Made by a program: the position numbers and the translations under genes. From assembly GCF_002257695.2 (NCBI RefSeq), contig NZ_CP155571.1: DNA of 64,000 nt, one strand, 5' to 3'. The notes under the pieces were generated by a model, which saw only the letters and a program-made list of their open reading frames with translations, ran no database searches and was not told the DNA's origin. Source of the stretch: Sporomusa acidovorans. GTDB lineage: Bacteria > Bacillota > Negativicutes > Sporomusales > Sporomusaceae. Shown piece by piece: positions 28,886 to 36,672 of this stretch (position 1 is the stretch's first letter; every line of letters begins with the position of its first letter).

Positions 28886-30250
28886 TTGTCCAAAGTTAAA
28901 ACCAATTTTGTATGTCAACAGTGTGGTGCGGAAGCAAGCAAATGGCTGGGACGTTGTCCCGGCTGTGGCGAGTGGAATACGATGGTAGAAGAAGTGGTGC
29001 CTAAAAAAACAGAATCACATTTGGCTTCACTCCCTGCCTCAAAACCAAAACCGATTAGCACCGTGGATACAGCAGCCATGCCCCGCCTTTTATCGGGGGT
29101 GGGTGAATTTGATCGCGTTCTGGGTGGGGGGATAGTGCCGGGAGCCCTGCTTTTAATTGGTGGTGATCCGGGAATCGGTAAATCAACGTTATTATTGCAG
29201 GTGGCGGCCGGAGTAGCAGAGAAATACGGACCCGTCTTATATACGTCAGGCGAAGAATCGGCTGCGCAAATAAAAATAAGAGCCGAAAGACTGGAAAAAA
29301 TGAGTAATAATTTGTTAATTTTTACAGAAAATAATCTGGAGACAATTATCTTGCAGGCCTTACACCAAAAACCGTCGCTGGTTATTATTGATTCTATTCA
29401 GACCATGTATAGTCCGGAGATTCCTTCGGCTCCGGGCAGCGTCGGACAAGTTCGGGAAAGTACGGGCAAACTTATGCGGTTTGCCAAGGAAAGTGGTATT
29501 CCCACGGCGATAATCGGCCATGTGACAAAAGACGGAAATATTGCCGGTCCCCGGCTTTTGGAGCACATGGTCGATGCGGTGCTTTATTTTGAAGGAGAAC
29601 GCAGCTATGCTTTTCGCGTATTGCGGGCGATTAAGAACCGGTTTGGTTCTACGAGCGAAAGTGGGATTTTTTCCATGGAAGAGCAAGGGCTGGCGGAAGT
29701 TGCTAATCCTTCAGGTCTGTTGCTGGCTGAGCGCCCCCAAGGCGCACCTGGTTCAGTGGTACTGGCCTATATGGAAGGGGTGCGTCCGTTATTAATTGAA
29801 ATTCAGGCGTTGGTCAGTACGACCTGCTTTGGTATGCCGCGCCGTATGGCAGCGGGCTTTGATTATAACCGCTTGATTTTGTTAATGGCTGTACTGGAAA
29901 AAAGGGTAGGGCTCATGCTGGCAAACCAAGATGCATATGTTAATGCTGTAGGTGGATTTAAAATTGTTGAACCGGCTGCCGATTTACCTGTTGCGCTCGC
30001 TATTGCCTCCAGTTTTAGAAGTACTACGATCGATCCGCATACGGTCGTCATGGGAGAAGTAGGCCTTACCGGTGAGGTAAGAATGATCAATAGGGTCGAA
30101 GCCAGAATTAACGAGGCGGCGTCATTGGGATTTAAACGCTTTGTAATTCCTGCCGGAAATCTTTCAGGATTGAAGCTGACCAAGAAAGCGGGACTTGATA
30201 TTACCGGGGTTGCTAGTATCAGCGAGGCTATGGAGGCGGTATTTATATGA
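28886..30250 (+). CDS. radA: DNA repair protein RadA (Sms)
   Basis: Branch-migration helicase acting in recombination. 454 aa: N-terminal C4 zinc finger (CQQCGAEASKWLGRCPGCGEW, about 9-29), RecA-like core with Walker A GGDPGIGKSTLL from about residue 91, the RadA-specific KNRFG motif near 250, and a C-terminal Lon-protease-like domain (GGFKIVEPAADLPVALAIASS). TTG start with GAAGGAG ahead. It overlaps disA by 4 nt (ATGA), as in Bacillus. Confidence 0.96.
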   Translation: MSKVKTNFVCQQCGAEASKWLGRCPGCGEWNTMVEEVVPKKTESHLASLPASKPKPISTVDTAAMPRLLSGVGEFDRVLGGGIVPGALLLIGGDPGIGKSTLLLQVAAGVAEKYGPVLYTSGEESAAQIKIRAERLEKMSNNLLIFTENNLETIILQALHQKPSLVIIDSIQTMYSPEIPSAPGSVGQVRESTGKLMRFAKESGIPTAIIGHVTKDGNIAGPRLLEHMVDAVLYFEGERSYAFRVLRAIKNRFGSTSESGIFSMEEQGLAEVANPSGLLLAERPQGAPGSVVLAYMEGVRPLLIEIQALVSTTCFGMPRRMAAGFDYNRLILLMAVLEKRVGLMLANQDAYVNAVGGFKIVEPAADLPVALAIASSFRSTTIDPHTVVMGEVGLTGEVRMINRVEARINEAASLGFKRFVIPAGNLSGLKLTKKAGLDITGVASISEAMEAVFI

Positions 30251-31338
30251 GCAAAAATCGTGAAGAACGTGCGGAACGGCTTTGGGACGCACGCTTTGTT
30301 AAAACCATAAAAACATTAGCTCCGGGTACAACGTTGAGGGACGGTCTGGAGAATGTGCTGCGCGCTAAAATGGGCGCTTTGGTATTGGTGGGAGATAATC
30401 CGGCAATACTTGAAATTGTCGACGGTGGTTTTGAAATTAATTCCGATTTTACTCCGGCCGGCTTTTATGAGCTGGCTAAGATGGATGGGGCTATTGTGCT
30501 CTCTAATGACAGTAAAAAAATTTTGTTTGCCAATGCGCAGCTAGTGCCTGACCCCGGGATACCCACCGCCGAAACCGGGACACGTCACCGTACCGCTGAA
30601 CGTGCCGCCAAACAGACCGGGGCGCCGGTGGTAGCTATTTCGCAGCGACGCAATGTCATTTCGGTGTATCTTGGTCATCTGCGTTATACCCTTAAAGATA
30701 TTTCCGTAATATTAAACCGGGCTAATCAGGCCTTGCAAACACTGGAAAAGTACAAAAAGGTCCTTGACAAGGGCTTGATTAATTTGAGTGCACTAGAATT
30801 TGAGGACCTTGTCACGCTATACGATGTTGCGGTTGTTTTGATTCGGGCCGAGCGGGTTAACCGGATAGCCCGCGAGATTGAGCGCTATATTATTGAGTTG
30901 GGGACAGAGGGCCGTCTTATCAGTATGCAGATGGAAGAACTCATATCCAGTGTTGATGATGTTGCCCTGTTAATAAAAGACTACTGTAATACGAATGAAT
31001 ATAAGGATTATGAAGCCGTTAGAGAGCAGATTGCCGTATTGCCTGAAGAAAACCTTGAACCTTTTGCTATCTGCCGGGCGTTGGATTATGGTGTTGGTCC
31101 CACGGCAATGGACATCCCTGTTGTGCCGCGTGGCTACCGGATACTTCGCCAAATCCCCCGCTTGCCGTTATTGGTTGGCGAGAAACTGGTTGCTCATTTT
31201 AAAACACTTCATCATATTTATAATGCCAGTTTAGTGGAGTTGGATGAAGTGGAAGGGATTGGCGAGGTGCGGGCAAAAACAATAAAGGACGGTCTAAAAC
31301 GGTTGCGGGAGCAGGCCTTCTTAGATCGCCACTACTAG
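30247..31338 (+). CDS. disA: DNA integrity scanning protein, diadenylate cyclase
   Basis: Makes cyclic di-AMP from two ATP and reports DNA integrity, notably before sporulation. 363 aa: N-terminal DAC domain with the catalytic DGA at 80-82 and RHR at 113-115, a helical linker, and a C-terminal tandem HhH DNA-binding domain (VDEVEGIGEVRAKTIKDGLKRL-like end). Standard length. Translationally coupled to radA. Confidence 0.97.
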   Translation: MSKNREERAERLWDARFVKTIKTLAPGTTLRDGLENVLRAKMGALVLVGDNPAILEIVDGGFEINSDFTPAGFYELAKMDGAIVLSNDSKKILFANAQLVPDPGIPTAETGTRHRTAERAAKQTGAPVVAISQRRNVISVYLGHLRYTLKDISVILNRANQALQTLEKYKKVLDKGLINLSALEFEDLVTLYDVAVVLIRAERVNRIAREIERYIIELGTEGRLISMQMEELISSVDDVALLIKDYCNTNEYKDYEAVREQIAVLPEENLEPFAICRALDYGVGPTAMDIPVVPRGYRILRQIPRLPLLVGEKLVAHFKTLHHIYNASLVELDEVEGIGEVRAKTIKDGLKRLREQAFLDRHY

Positions 31339-31351
31339 TTGCGTTGCCACG

Positions 31352-31678
31352 TTATTTGCGGCCATCGCCTTTATAAAATTCTAAATTCAAATCTTCAACA
31401 AACCGTGCATAGGCCTGATTTCCTTCTACTTTGACAATTTTGTAACGTTTGTTTTGTTCGCTGATCAGTTCGTCGTCCACGTTGACAACGACCGGTACGT
31501 ACATAAGAATTTCTTTGGTATCTTCCTCGATGATAATATAGTAATCATATGCCTTTTGGGGGGCCGGTTCCGGTTTTGCCTGAATAGACAGCAGTGCAGG
31601 GAGGTAATAGATAACTCCCAGAGCTAGGGCGGCTACGGCGAGGAGGCTGGCCAATCTAGCTATATTCCTTTTGTTCAG
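31352..31678 (-). CDS. Small exported protein, paralogue of the SpoIIP N-terminal domain
   Basis: About 109 aa. An N-terminal basic and hydrophobic segment (NKRNIARLASLLAVAALALG) is a signal anchor. The rest (about 45-100) matches the domain at residues 39-90 of the adjacent SpoIIP: YYIIIEEDTKEILMY and VDDELISEQNKRYKIVKVEG here versus YVTIIDDQGNILLQT and VGDEYISEDNVLYEITALEG there. The amidase domain is absent. The start is uncertain: CTG at 31678 lies 9 nt after AGGAGG and gives a full signal segment; the first TTG (31654) would truncate it. It follows spoIIP by 13 nt, so it is cotranscribed. Likely a sporulation accessory; inference. Confidence 0.7.
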   Translation of the reverse strand: MNKRNIARLASLLAVAALALGVIYYLPALLSIQAKPEPAPQKAYDYYIIIEEDTKEILMYVPVVVNVDDELISEQNKRYKIVKVEGNQAYARFVEDLNLEFYKGDGRK

Positions 31679-31691
31679 AAGGCAGCACCTC

Positions 31692-32867
31692 CTACTTTTT
31701 GCGCTTTTTAAACGGCCCTAAAAAATTGGCAAATTCCTGATTGAAAAAGTGCGCAAGTTTTTTCTTGGCCTCCTGCCAACTACCTGTGCTCAAAAATAAG
31801 AAAGCTAATGAACCAATAACAACAGCCAGCGTGATTCCCAATATATCATAACCTGGGGCTGCTGAGTCAGGTGGAACATAGGAGACGGTTTCCACACCGC
31901 CATTTGTACCGGTATTTGTGTAAGTCCCGGCCTGATTCGCTTCCGCTACACCACTATTACTGCCCACACTGACCGGACCCAGAAAAGCGGGGACGCAATC
32001 GGCAAATAAAGCGATACTGCGTTCGGCGGCTTCCCGATTATTGTATTGTGTACCGGCTTCGATTAGCAGTGCCCGGGGACTTAAATCCTGATTATAGTTG
32101 CCATGAGCGATAAATATTCCACGGATAAGGCCGCGATATTTGGCATCCGTGGCGGCTTTGATGCTCCTGGCAAAATCCAGTGTCGTTCTTTGGTTTTGAT
32201 TTTGCCGTCCAACGACAAGCAGCAGCCTGCTGACAGTTTCGCCATTTATTGTGGCGCTATAGGCTCTAAGCGGAGCGCTGTCACGATGAATATCAAAAAT
32301 AGCGATCGGTTGTTCCTGCAATAATTTCATGGCAGTGCGGCGGGAACGGTGATAAGCATTGGCATCGTGGGGGTCGTGCAAGTTCTTGGAGTGAACAACT
32401 TCGTAGCCAAGTTCAGTCAACCTTTTTTCAAAAGCGTCACCAACAATCATAATAGAGCCTTTTCCTTGCTGAGACGGGGTGCCGTCATTGGGAATATAGG
32501 ATTCATCAGTATGACTATGGTAGACCGCGATTTTTGGTTTAGGCATTTCCGGTGGTGGTGCTTGAACAAACCGGGCATTATCGGTAATGTGGCCTGAGAA
32601 ATTCTCGATGGGACGACAGCGGGCCAGCATGCCTTCCAACGCGGTAATTTCATAAAGTACGTTGTCTTCGCTGATATATTCGTCGCCGACATGGACTTCA
32701 TGACCTGTTTGTAGAAGGATATTGCCCTGATCATCAATAATAGTTACATAGCCGGATATCAATTCATGAGCGGCAGGTGACCCGGCTGCAGCTACAGTGT
32801 TGGGAGCTATGGCAAAATTGACCAATATGCTTAGAGACAGCAAGACTTTTACTACTAGATAACACAT
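31692..32867 (-). CDS. spoIIP: Stage II sporulation protein P (cell-wall amidase/endopeptidase)
   Basis: Peptidoglycan hydrolase of the engulfment machinery (SpoIID-M-P). 391 aa with an N-terminal signal/membrane segment (about 1-27), the small domain at 39-90, the catalytic domain (about 110-300) with AVYHSHTDESYIP, IFDIHRDSAP and LIEAGTQYNN motifs carrying His/Glu zinc ligands, a Ser/Gly-rich linker, and a C-terminal membrane helix (about 345-365) with a basic tail. Having both ends hydrophobic is somewhat unusual for SpoIIP. AAGGGGGG precedes the ATG. It is inserted, on the opposite strand, between disA and yacL. Confidence 0.9.
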   Translation of the reverse strand: MCYLVVKVLLSLSILVNFAIAPNTVAAAGSPAAHELISGYVTIIDDQGNILLQTGHEVHVGDEYISEDNVLYEITALEGMLARCRPIENFSGHITDNARFVQAPPPEMPKPKIAVYHSHTDESYIPNDGTPSQQGKGSIMIVGDAFEKRLTELGYEVVHSKNLHDPHDANAYHRSRRTAMKLLQEQPIAIFDIHRDSAPLRAYSATINGETVSRLLLVVGRQNQNQRTTLDFARSIKAATDAKYRGLIRGIFIAHGNYNQDLSPRALLIEAGTQYNNREAAERSIALFADCVPAFLGPVSVGSNSGVAEANQAGTYTNTGTNGGVETVSYVPPDSAAPGYDILGITLAVVIGSLAFLFLSTGSWQEAKKKLAHFFNQEFANFLGPFKKRKK

Positions 32868-32928
32868 GTTTACCCCCCTTTAGCAGTATCATTCCCAGGG
32901 AGCAAATGTTTATGTAGTTATTGAGACA

Positions 32929-32965
32929 GAAAAAAACACAGCCTGCACAAATGGGGCTGTGTGGA
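32929..32965 (-). terminator. Terminator upstream of spoIIP (leftward)
   Basis: Leftward reading gives CACAGCCCC...GGCTGTG followed by TTTTTTT. It could end the 33084-33482 gene or act in the spoIIP leader. Confidence 0.7.
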
Positions 32966-32991
32966 AAAGCAAAACTGTTTACGATAAAGTA

Positions 32992-33062
32992 GACTTAGCT
33001 TCAGGTAGGGTTTTAATCCCATTTGAAGCTAAGTCGCCCTTATCCAGGGACTTAGCCGCTGG
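32992..33062 (-). repeat. Structured element with two competing hairpins
   Basis: GACTTAGCTTCA (32992-33003) and TGAAGCTAAGTC (33024-33035) pair perfectly over 12 bp. CTAAGTC at 33029-33035 can instead pair, with the CCC beside it, with GGGACTTAG (about 33047-33055). A terminator follows on the minus strand. The arrangement resembles a switch platform, but could be a mobile palindrome. Confidence 0.5.
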
Positions 33063-33083
33063 GAGTTAAAAAGCGGGTTAGTC

Positions 33084-33482
33084 TCAGGATAAATGAAAAA
33101 AACCTAATGTTTTAACATTCTTATATTCCTGCTGCATTACACTATGTAGGGAAATTCCCGTAAGATTGCAGAGGGCGGCCAAATAAAACATACTGTGACC
33201 GAGTTCCTTGGCGATTACTTCCTGGCATTGGGGGCAAGGCTCCCCAATCAGATGCGATGACATGTGATTTCTTAATTCGCTATAGGTAATATTTTCAGGA
33301 ACGGACTGGCGGGAGGCGGAAACCTGGATGCAACCACAACCGGTAACTGCTTTGGCGATGGCGCGGTTTACGCGGGCAGAAGCTTCTTGGTATTTAGTTA
33401 GGATATCAAGCACGCTGCGATGGCGGATTAAGTATTCGTCTACCGCGGACTGAAAGTCGGAGCAACATTTATTATCATGCAC
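33084..33482 (-). CDS. Conserved Cys-containing protein of unknown function
   Basis: 132 aa, soluble. It has CCSDFQSAVDEYLIRHRS at the N terminus, a CGC pair near 48, CPQCQEVIAKELGHSMFYLAALCNLTGISL (about 85-115) and an aromatic end. The ELGHSMFYLAALCNLTGISL helix is reminiscent of MazG-like pyrophosphohydrolases, but the full EExxE metal motif is not visible. I recall similar proteins in other spore-forming clostridia. GTG at 33482 is preferred because GAGGTG lies 9 nt upstream; GTG 33491 abuts it. Confidence 0.65.
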   Translation of the reverse strand: MHDNKCCSDFQSAVDEYLIRHRSVLDILTKYQEASARVNRAIAKAVTGCGCIQVSASRQSVPENITYSELRNHMSSHLIGEPCPQCQEVIAKELGHSMFYLAALCNLTGISLHSVMQQEYKNVKTLGFFHLS

Positions 33483-33613
33483 TCTAGGCACACCTCACTT
33501 TGCTTTTAATTATATAAACAGCTCTTTGTGGTTGTCAATGTCAGTCGGAAGAAAACTTCGATTTGCTATAAATCAGCTATTGTTTATTGTTAAATTATTA
33601 TTGAAGTGAATCA

Positions 33614-33643
33614 TTGACAATAAAGAAATATACATGCTACAAT
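33614..33643 (+). promoter_or_regulatory. yacL promoter P1
   Basis: TTGACA (33614-33619), 18-nt spacer, TACAAT (33638-33643). Confidence 0.65.
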
Positions 33644-33651
33644 ATATCCTT

Positions 33652-33681
33652 TTGACAAAGTCTTAAAACCTGTGATATACT
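33652..33681 (+). promoter_or_regulatory. yacL promoter P2
   Basis: TTGACA (33652-33657), 18-nt spacer, TATACT (33676-33681). Confidence 0.65.
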
Positions 33682-33690
33682 GAAGCCGAA

Positions 33691-33728
33691 TACAGCCAGG
33701 ATGGTTTTTCATCTGGACGTATTTTTTT
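33691..33728 (+). terminator. Leader terminator/attenuator before yacL
   Basis: Imperfect stem TACAGCCAGGATG/CATCTGGACGTA around a T-rich loop, followed by seven T. It lies just downstream of two promoters and 75 nt before the yacL start, so it could attenuate the yacL transcript. Confidence 0.55.
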
Positions 33729-33803
33729 ATTAAAAGTAGGACATAATAAAAATGGATTTCCACTTTTTGGAATACTGCGTCAAACGGAAAGGAGGTTAAA
33801 CGT

Positions 33804-34937
33804 ATGATTGACAGGACACTTAGAATCATTATTACCATACTGGCTGCAGTTGGCGGACTGATGATCACTGATAGGGTTGTGCCGCTTATGGCATCTGTGA
33901 TAAGTGAAGAATTTTTGAAAATTGGCGTATTTGGCATTACCATGACGACGATTCTTTCTTTTATTTTTGGTGGGTTGCTCGGGGGAATTGTTGGCTTTTT
34001 AGTTGCGCCGTTTTTGCTTAAACACTTATGGCATTTAACATATTGGCTAGAGTTACGCCTAAACAAGATGCCTGGCTATGATGTGCTGGCAGGTGTGCTG
34101 GGGTTAGCTATTGGACTAATAATTTCTAATTTACTTGGGTCAGCTTTTTTGCCGATTCCGATTGTCGGCAAATATGTTCCGCTCGTATTGAGTGTTATTT
34201 TGGGTTATCTTGGTGTCAATGTAGCTATCAGAAAACGGGAAGAGATATTCAATATGTTTTCCAGTCTGCCGACATTGCCTTGGATTAACCGCGAGGGAAA
34301 AGAACGTGTTAAGGATAATTTTAAAAGCGACGGCATGTGTCAGGCTAAGATTTTAGATACCAGCGTTATTATTGATGGCCGGATTGCTGATATTTGCCGA
34401 AGCGGTTTTATTGAGGGCATGCTTATTATTCCAACATTTGTTCTGGAGGAACTGCAACATATCGCAGATTCTTCTGATCTCTTGAAGCGCAATCGCGGGC
34501 GACGTGGGCTGGACATTTTGAATCGTATGCAAAAAGAACTGGCGTTAAACGTCCATATTGAGAATCGTGATTTTGAGGATATTGCCGAAGTCGATTCCAA
34601 ACTTATTAAACTGGGCCAGCTTTTACAGGCCAAGGTTATCACTAATGATTATAACCTGAACAAAGTTGCCGAGCTCCAGGGCGTTTCTGTCCTTAATATT
34701 AATGAGTTGTCCAATGCCGTTAAACCGGTCGTGCTGCCAGGGGAAGAAATGGTCGTGCATGTTGTTAAGGACGGTAAGGAATTTGGTCAGGGTGTGGCCT
34801 ATCTTGATGATGGCACGATGATTGTTGTGGACGGAGGTAAAAAACATATTGGTGAGACGGTGGGCGTTTTGGTCACATCTGTCTTGCAAACAGCCGCCGG
34901 TCGAATGATTTTTGCTAAACCTAAAGCTGTAATGTGA
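33804..34937 (+). CDS. PIN/TRAM-domain membrane protein (YacL family)
   Basis: 377 aa. Four hydrophobic segments in residues 1-145, then a PIN nuclease-like domain (about 185-315) with acidic residues in ILDTSVIIDGRIADI, EELQHIAD and ITNDYNLNKVA, and a C-terminal TRAM RNA-binding domain (about 318-377, EEMVVHVVKDGKEFGQGVAYLDDGTM). Matches Bacillus YacL, which follows disA. Cellular substrate unknown. GGAGG ahead of the ATG. Confidence 0.92.
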   Translation: MIDRTLRIIITILAAVGGLMITDRVVPLMASVISEEFLKIGVFGITMTTILSFIFGGLLGGIVGFLVAPFLLKHLWHLTYWLELRLNKMPGYDVLAGVLGLAIGLIISNLLGSAFLPIPIVGKYVPLVLSVILGYLGVNVAIRKREEIFNMFSSLPTLPWINREGKERVKDNFKSDGMCQAKILDTSVIIDGRIADICRSGFIEGMLIIPTFVLEELQHIADSSDLLKRNRGRRGLDILNRMQKELALNVHIENRDFEDIAEVDSKLIKLGQLLQAKVITNDYNLNKVAELQGVSVLNINELSNAVKPVVLPGEEMVVHVVKDGKEFGQGVAYLDDGTMIVVDGGKKHIGETVGVLVTSVLQTAAGRMIFAKPKAVM

Positions 34938-34943
34938 TTACAG

Positions 34944-34973
34944 GCCTCCAAGCCTTCGGGCTTGGAGGCTTTT
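34944..34973 (+). terminator. Terminator after yacL
   Basis: 11-bp stem GCCTCCAAGCC/GGCTTGGAGGC with a TTCG tetraloop, then TTTT. It is only 31 nt before ispDF, so readthrough may be regulated. Confidence 0.8.
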
Positions 34974-35003
34974 AGATTGTAAGTTTGGGGGGAAGGTAAA
35001 TCC

Positions 35004-36179
35004 ATGGTATGTGTAATTATTGCCGCTGCCGGACAGGGGAAAAGAATGGGCAGTACGGTTAACAAAGTATTGTTGCCGCTTGCCGGCAAGCCGGTGCTGG
35101 CTCATACGATCCAGGCAGTTTGTCAGGCCAAGGCAGTAACAAGTATCATTTTGACGGCAGCTGCTGAAGAGACGGAGAAGATGAGCATGTTGCTGGCGGA
35201 GCTTAACCTGTCTATCCCCTGGCAGGTTGTTCCCGGGGGAAGTGAACGGCAGTATTCCATTGCCAATGCCTTGCAGGCGCTTCCGCCTTCCGCGAAAATT
35301 GTAGCTGTACATGACGGGGCGCGACCGCTTGCCGGCCCCGGTCTATTTGATCAGGTAATAGAAGCCGCCCGCCTGTACCAGGCTGCCGTTGCTGCCGTAC
35401 CGGTTAAGGATACCATTAAGATTACCGATCATTCCGGCTGGGTAACAGACACGCCGGAGCGTTCTACTCTGTGGTCGGTACAAACGCCCCAGGCCTTTGA
35501 CCGTCAATTGCTTGCCTCAGCCTATGAACTGGCAGCCAAGGAAGGCTATCTCGGTACAGATGACGCCTCTTTGGTGGAAAGGCTGGGAGCGCGCGTAAAG
35601 GTTGTCGCCGGCAGCTATCAGAATATGAAACTGACGACGCCGGAGGATTTACATTTTGCCGAAACAGTATTGGCAAAGCGACAGGCGGCCAAGCCTGTGA
35701 TTCGTGCTGGTATTGGTTATGATGTACATCGCTTAGTTCCTGAACGCCGACTTATTCTTGGCGGGGTTGCTGTTCCTTATGAATTGGGCCTGGCTGGACA
35801 CTCGGATGCCGATGTGTTGCTGCATGCCGTTAAAGATGCATTGCTGGGTGCGGCAGGATTGGGTGATATCGGCAAACATTTTCCGGATACCGATGAACGT
35901 TATAAAGGAATTTCCAGTATGAAGCTTTTGGCTGAGGTACATAAGCTATTGAATAATCATGGATATATTGTTAATAATATTGATGCAACGATTGTGGCGC
36001 AAAAACCCAAACTGGCCGCCTATATTGCGCAAATGAACAGTAATATCGCAGCGGCTTTGGATATTGACGTCACTCAAGTTAATGTTAAGGCTACCACAAC
36101 AGAAGGATTAGGTTTCGCCGGACAGGGTGAAGGAGTGGCGGCATATGCGACAGCCACCATCGCTTCGGTACAAGCTTAA
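35004..36179 (+). CDS. ispDF: Bifunctional IspD-IspF (MEP isoprenoid pathway)
   Basis: Fused 2-C-methyl-D-erythritol 4-phosphate cytidylyltransferase and MECDP synthase, 391 aa. The IspD part (1-230) has IIAAAGQGKRMGSTVNK for CTP binding and VHDGARPL near 106. The IspF part (about 233-391) has GIGYDVHRL with the metal ligands Asp240 and His242, GHSDADVLLHA, DIGKHFPDTDE and VKATTTEGLGFAG. Bacillus has separate adjacent ispD and ispF; here the stop between them is lost. IspE is elsewhere. AAGG-type ribosome site. Confidence 0.95.
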   Translation: MVCVIIAAAGQGKRMGSTVNKVLLPLAGKPVLAHTIQAVCQAKAVTSIILTAAAEETEKMSMLLAELNLSIPWQVVPGGSERQYSIANALQALPPSAKIVAVHDGARPLAGPGLFDQVIEAARLYQAAVAAVPVKDTIKITDHSGWVTDTPERSTLWSVQTPQAFDRQLLASAYELAAKEGYLGTDDASLVERLGARVKVVAGSYQNMKLTTPEDLHFAETVLAKRQAAKPVIRAGIGYDVHRLVPERRLILGGVAVPYELGLAGHSDADVLLHAVKDALLGAAGLGDIGKHFPDTDERYKGISSMKLLAEVHKLLNNHGYIVNNIDATIVAQKPKLAAYIAQMNSNIAAALDIDVTQVNVKATTTEGLGFAGQGEGVAAYATATIASVQA

Positions 36180-36259
36180 CACCCGTGAAATAACCTGTAT
36201 AAAAGCCAGTCTACGGCACATATTATGGATAATAAGATTATATGGCTGGAGGGCAGATT

Positions 36260-36541
36260 ATGCAGAGAATAAGGAAAAAGCTCATCGCTATTATAGTACT
36301 GTCAATACTCATGATTGGCTATCCATCCTCAGTACTGGCAGCAGATTTTAGTTTTAGTGTCAATATTGTCCGGCAGGACGGAGCTACCTGCGGCGAGTTA
36401 TGGTTAAATGATAAAGTCGTATGGCGGCTGGCAATTTTGGCAGATGGGGCGAAACCGGTATTTGCCAATGCTAACTCGGCTAACACAACCCTGGTGATTC
36501 CCGATATTGTGAATGGTATGTTTGTCCTCAAAGTTGAATAA
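36260..36541 (+). CDS. Small secreted protein of unknown function
   Basis: 93 aa. Clear signal peptide (RIRKKLIAIIVLSILMIGYPSSVLAA, cleavage likely after AxA near 27). The mature part is strand-like (FSFSVNIVRQDGATCGELWLNDKVVWRLAI) with a single Cys. No family recognised. ATG 36260 is chosen over ATG 36242 because GGAGGG lies between them, 8 nt upstream. Confidence 0.65.
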   Translation: MQRIRKKLIAIIVLSILMIGYPSSVLAADFSFSVNIVRQDGATCGELWLNDKVVWRLAILADGAKPVFANANSANTTLVIPDIVNGMFVLKVE

Positions 36542-36587
36542 CAACCTAAAGGTGTGCTGCCGGCAAATCCTGCAGCCGCTTTTTATT

Positions 36588-36616
36588 TTGCATGCCGACG
36601 CAGAATCTGCTAAAAT
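36588..36616 (+). promoter_or_regulatory. gltX promoter
   Basis: TTGCAT (36588-36593), 17-nt spacer, TAAAAT (36611-36616), 57 nt before gltX. A GC-rich hairpin that may end the preceding gene lies at about 36553-36585. Confidence 0.6.
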
Positions 36617-36672
36617 ATACAATGATTGACACAGGCCTGTTACTGCCAAATACATGGAAGGGGTATATATAA

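Noticed and set aside
34944..34973. Family-1-type repeat after yacL
   Set aside because: It is a plain terminator with a TTCG loop and T run.
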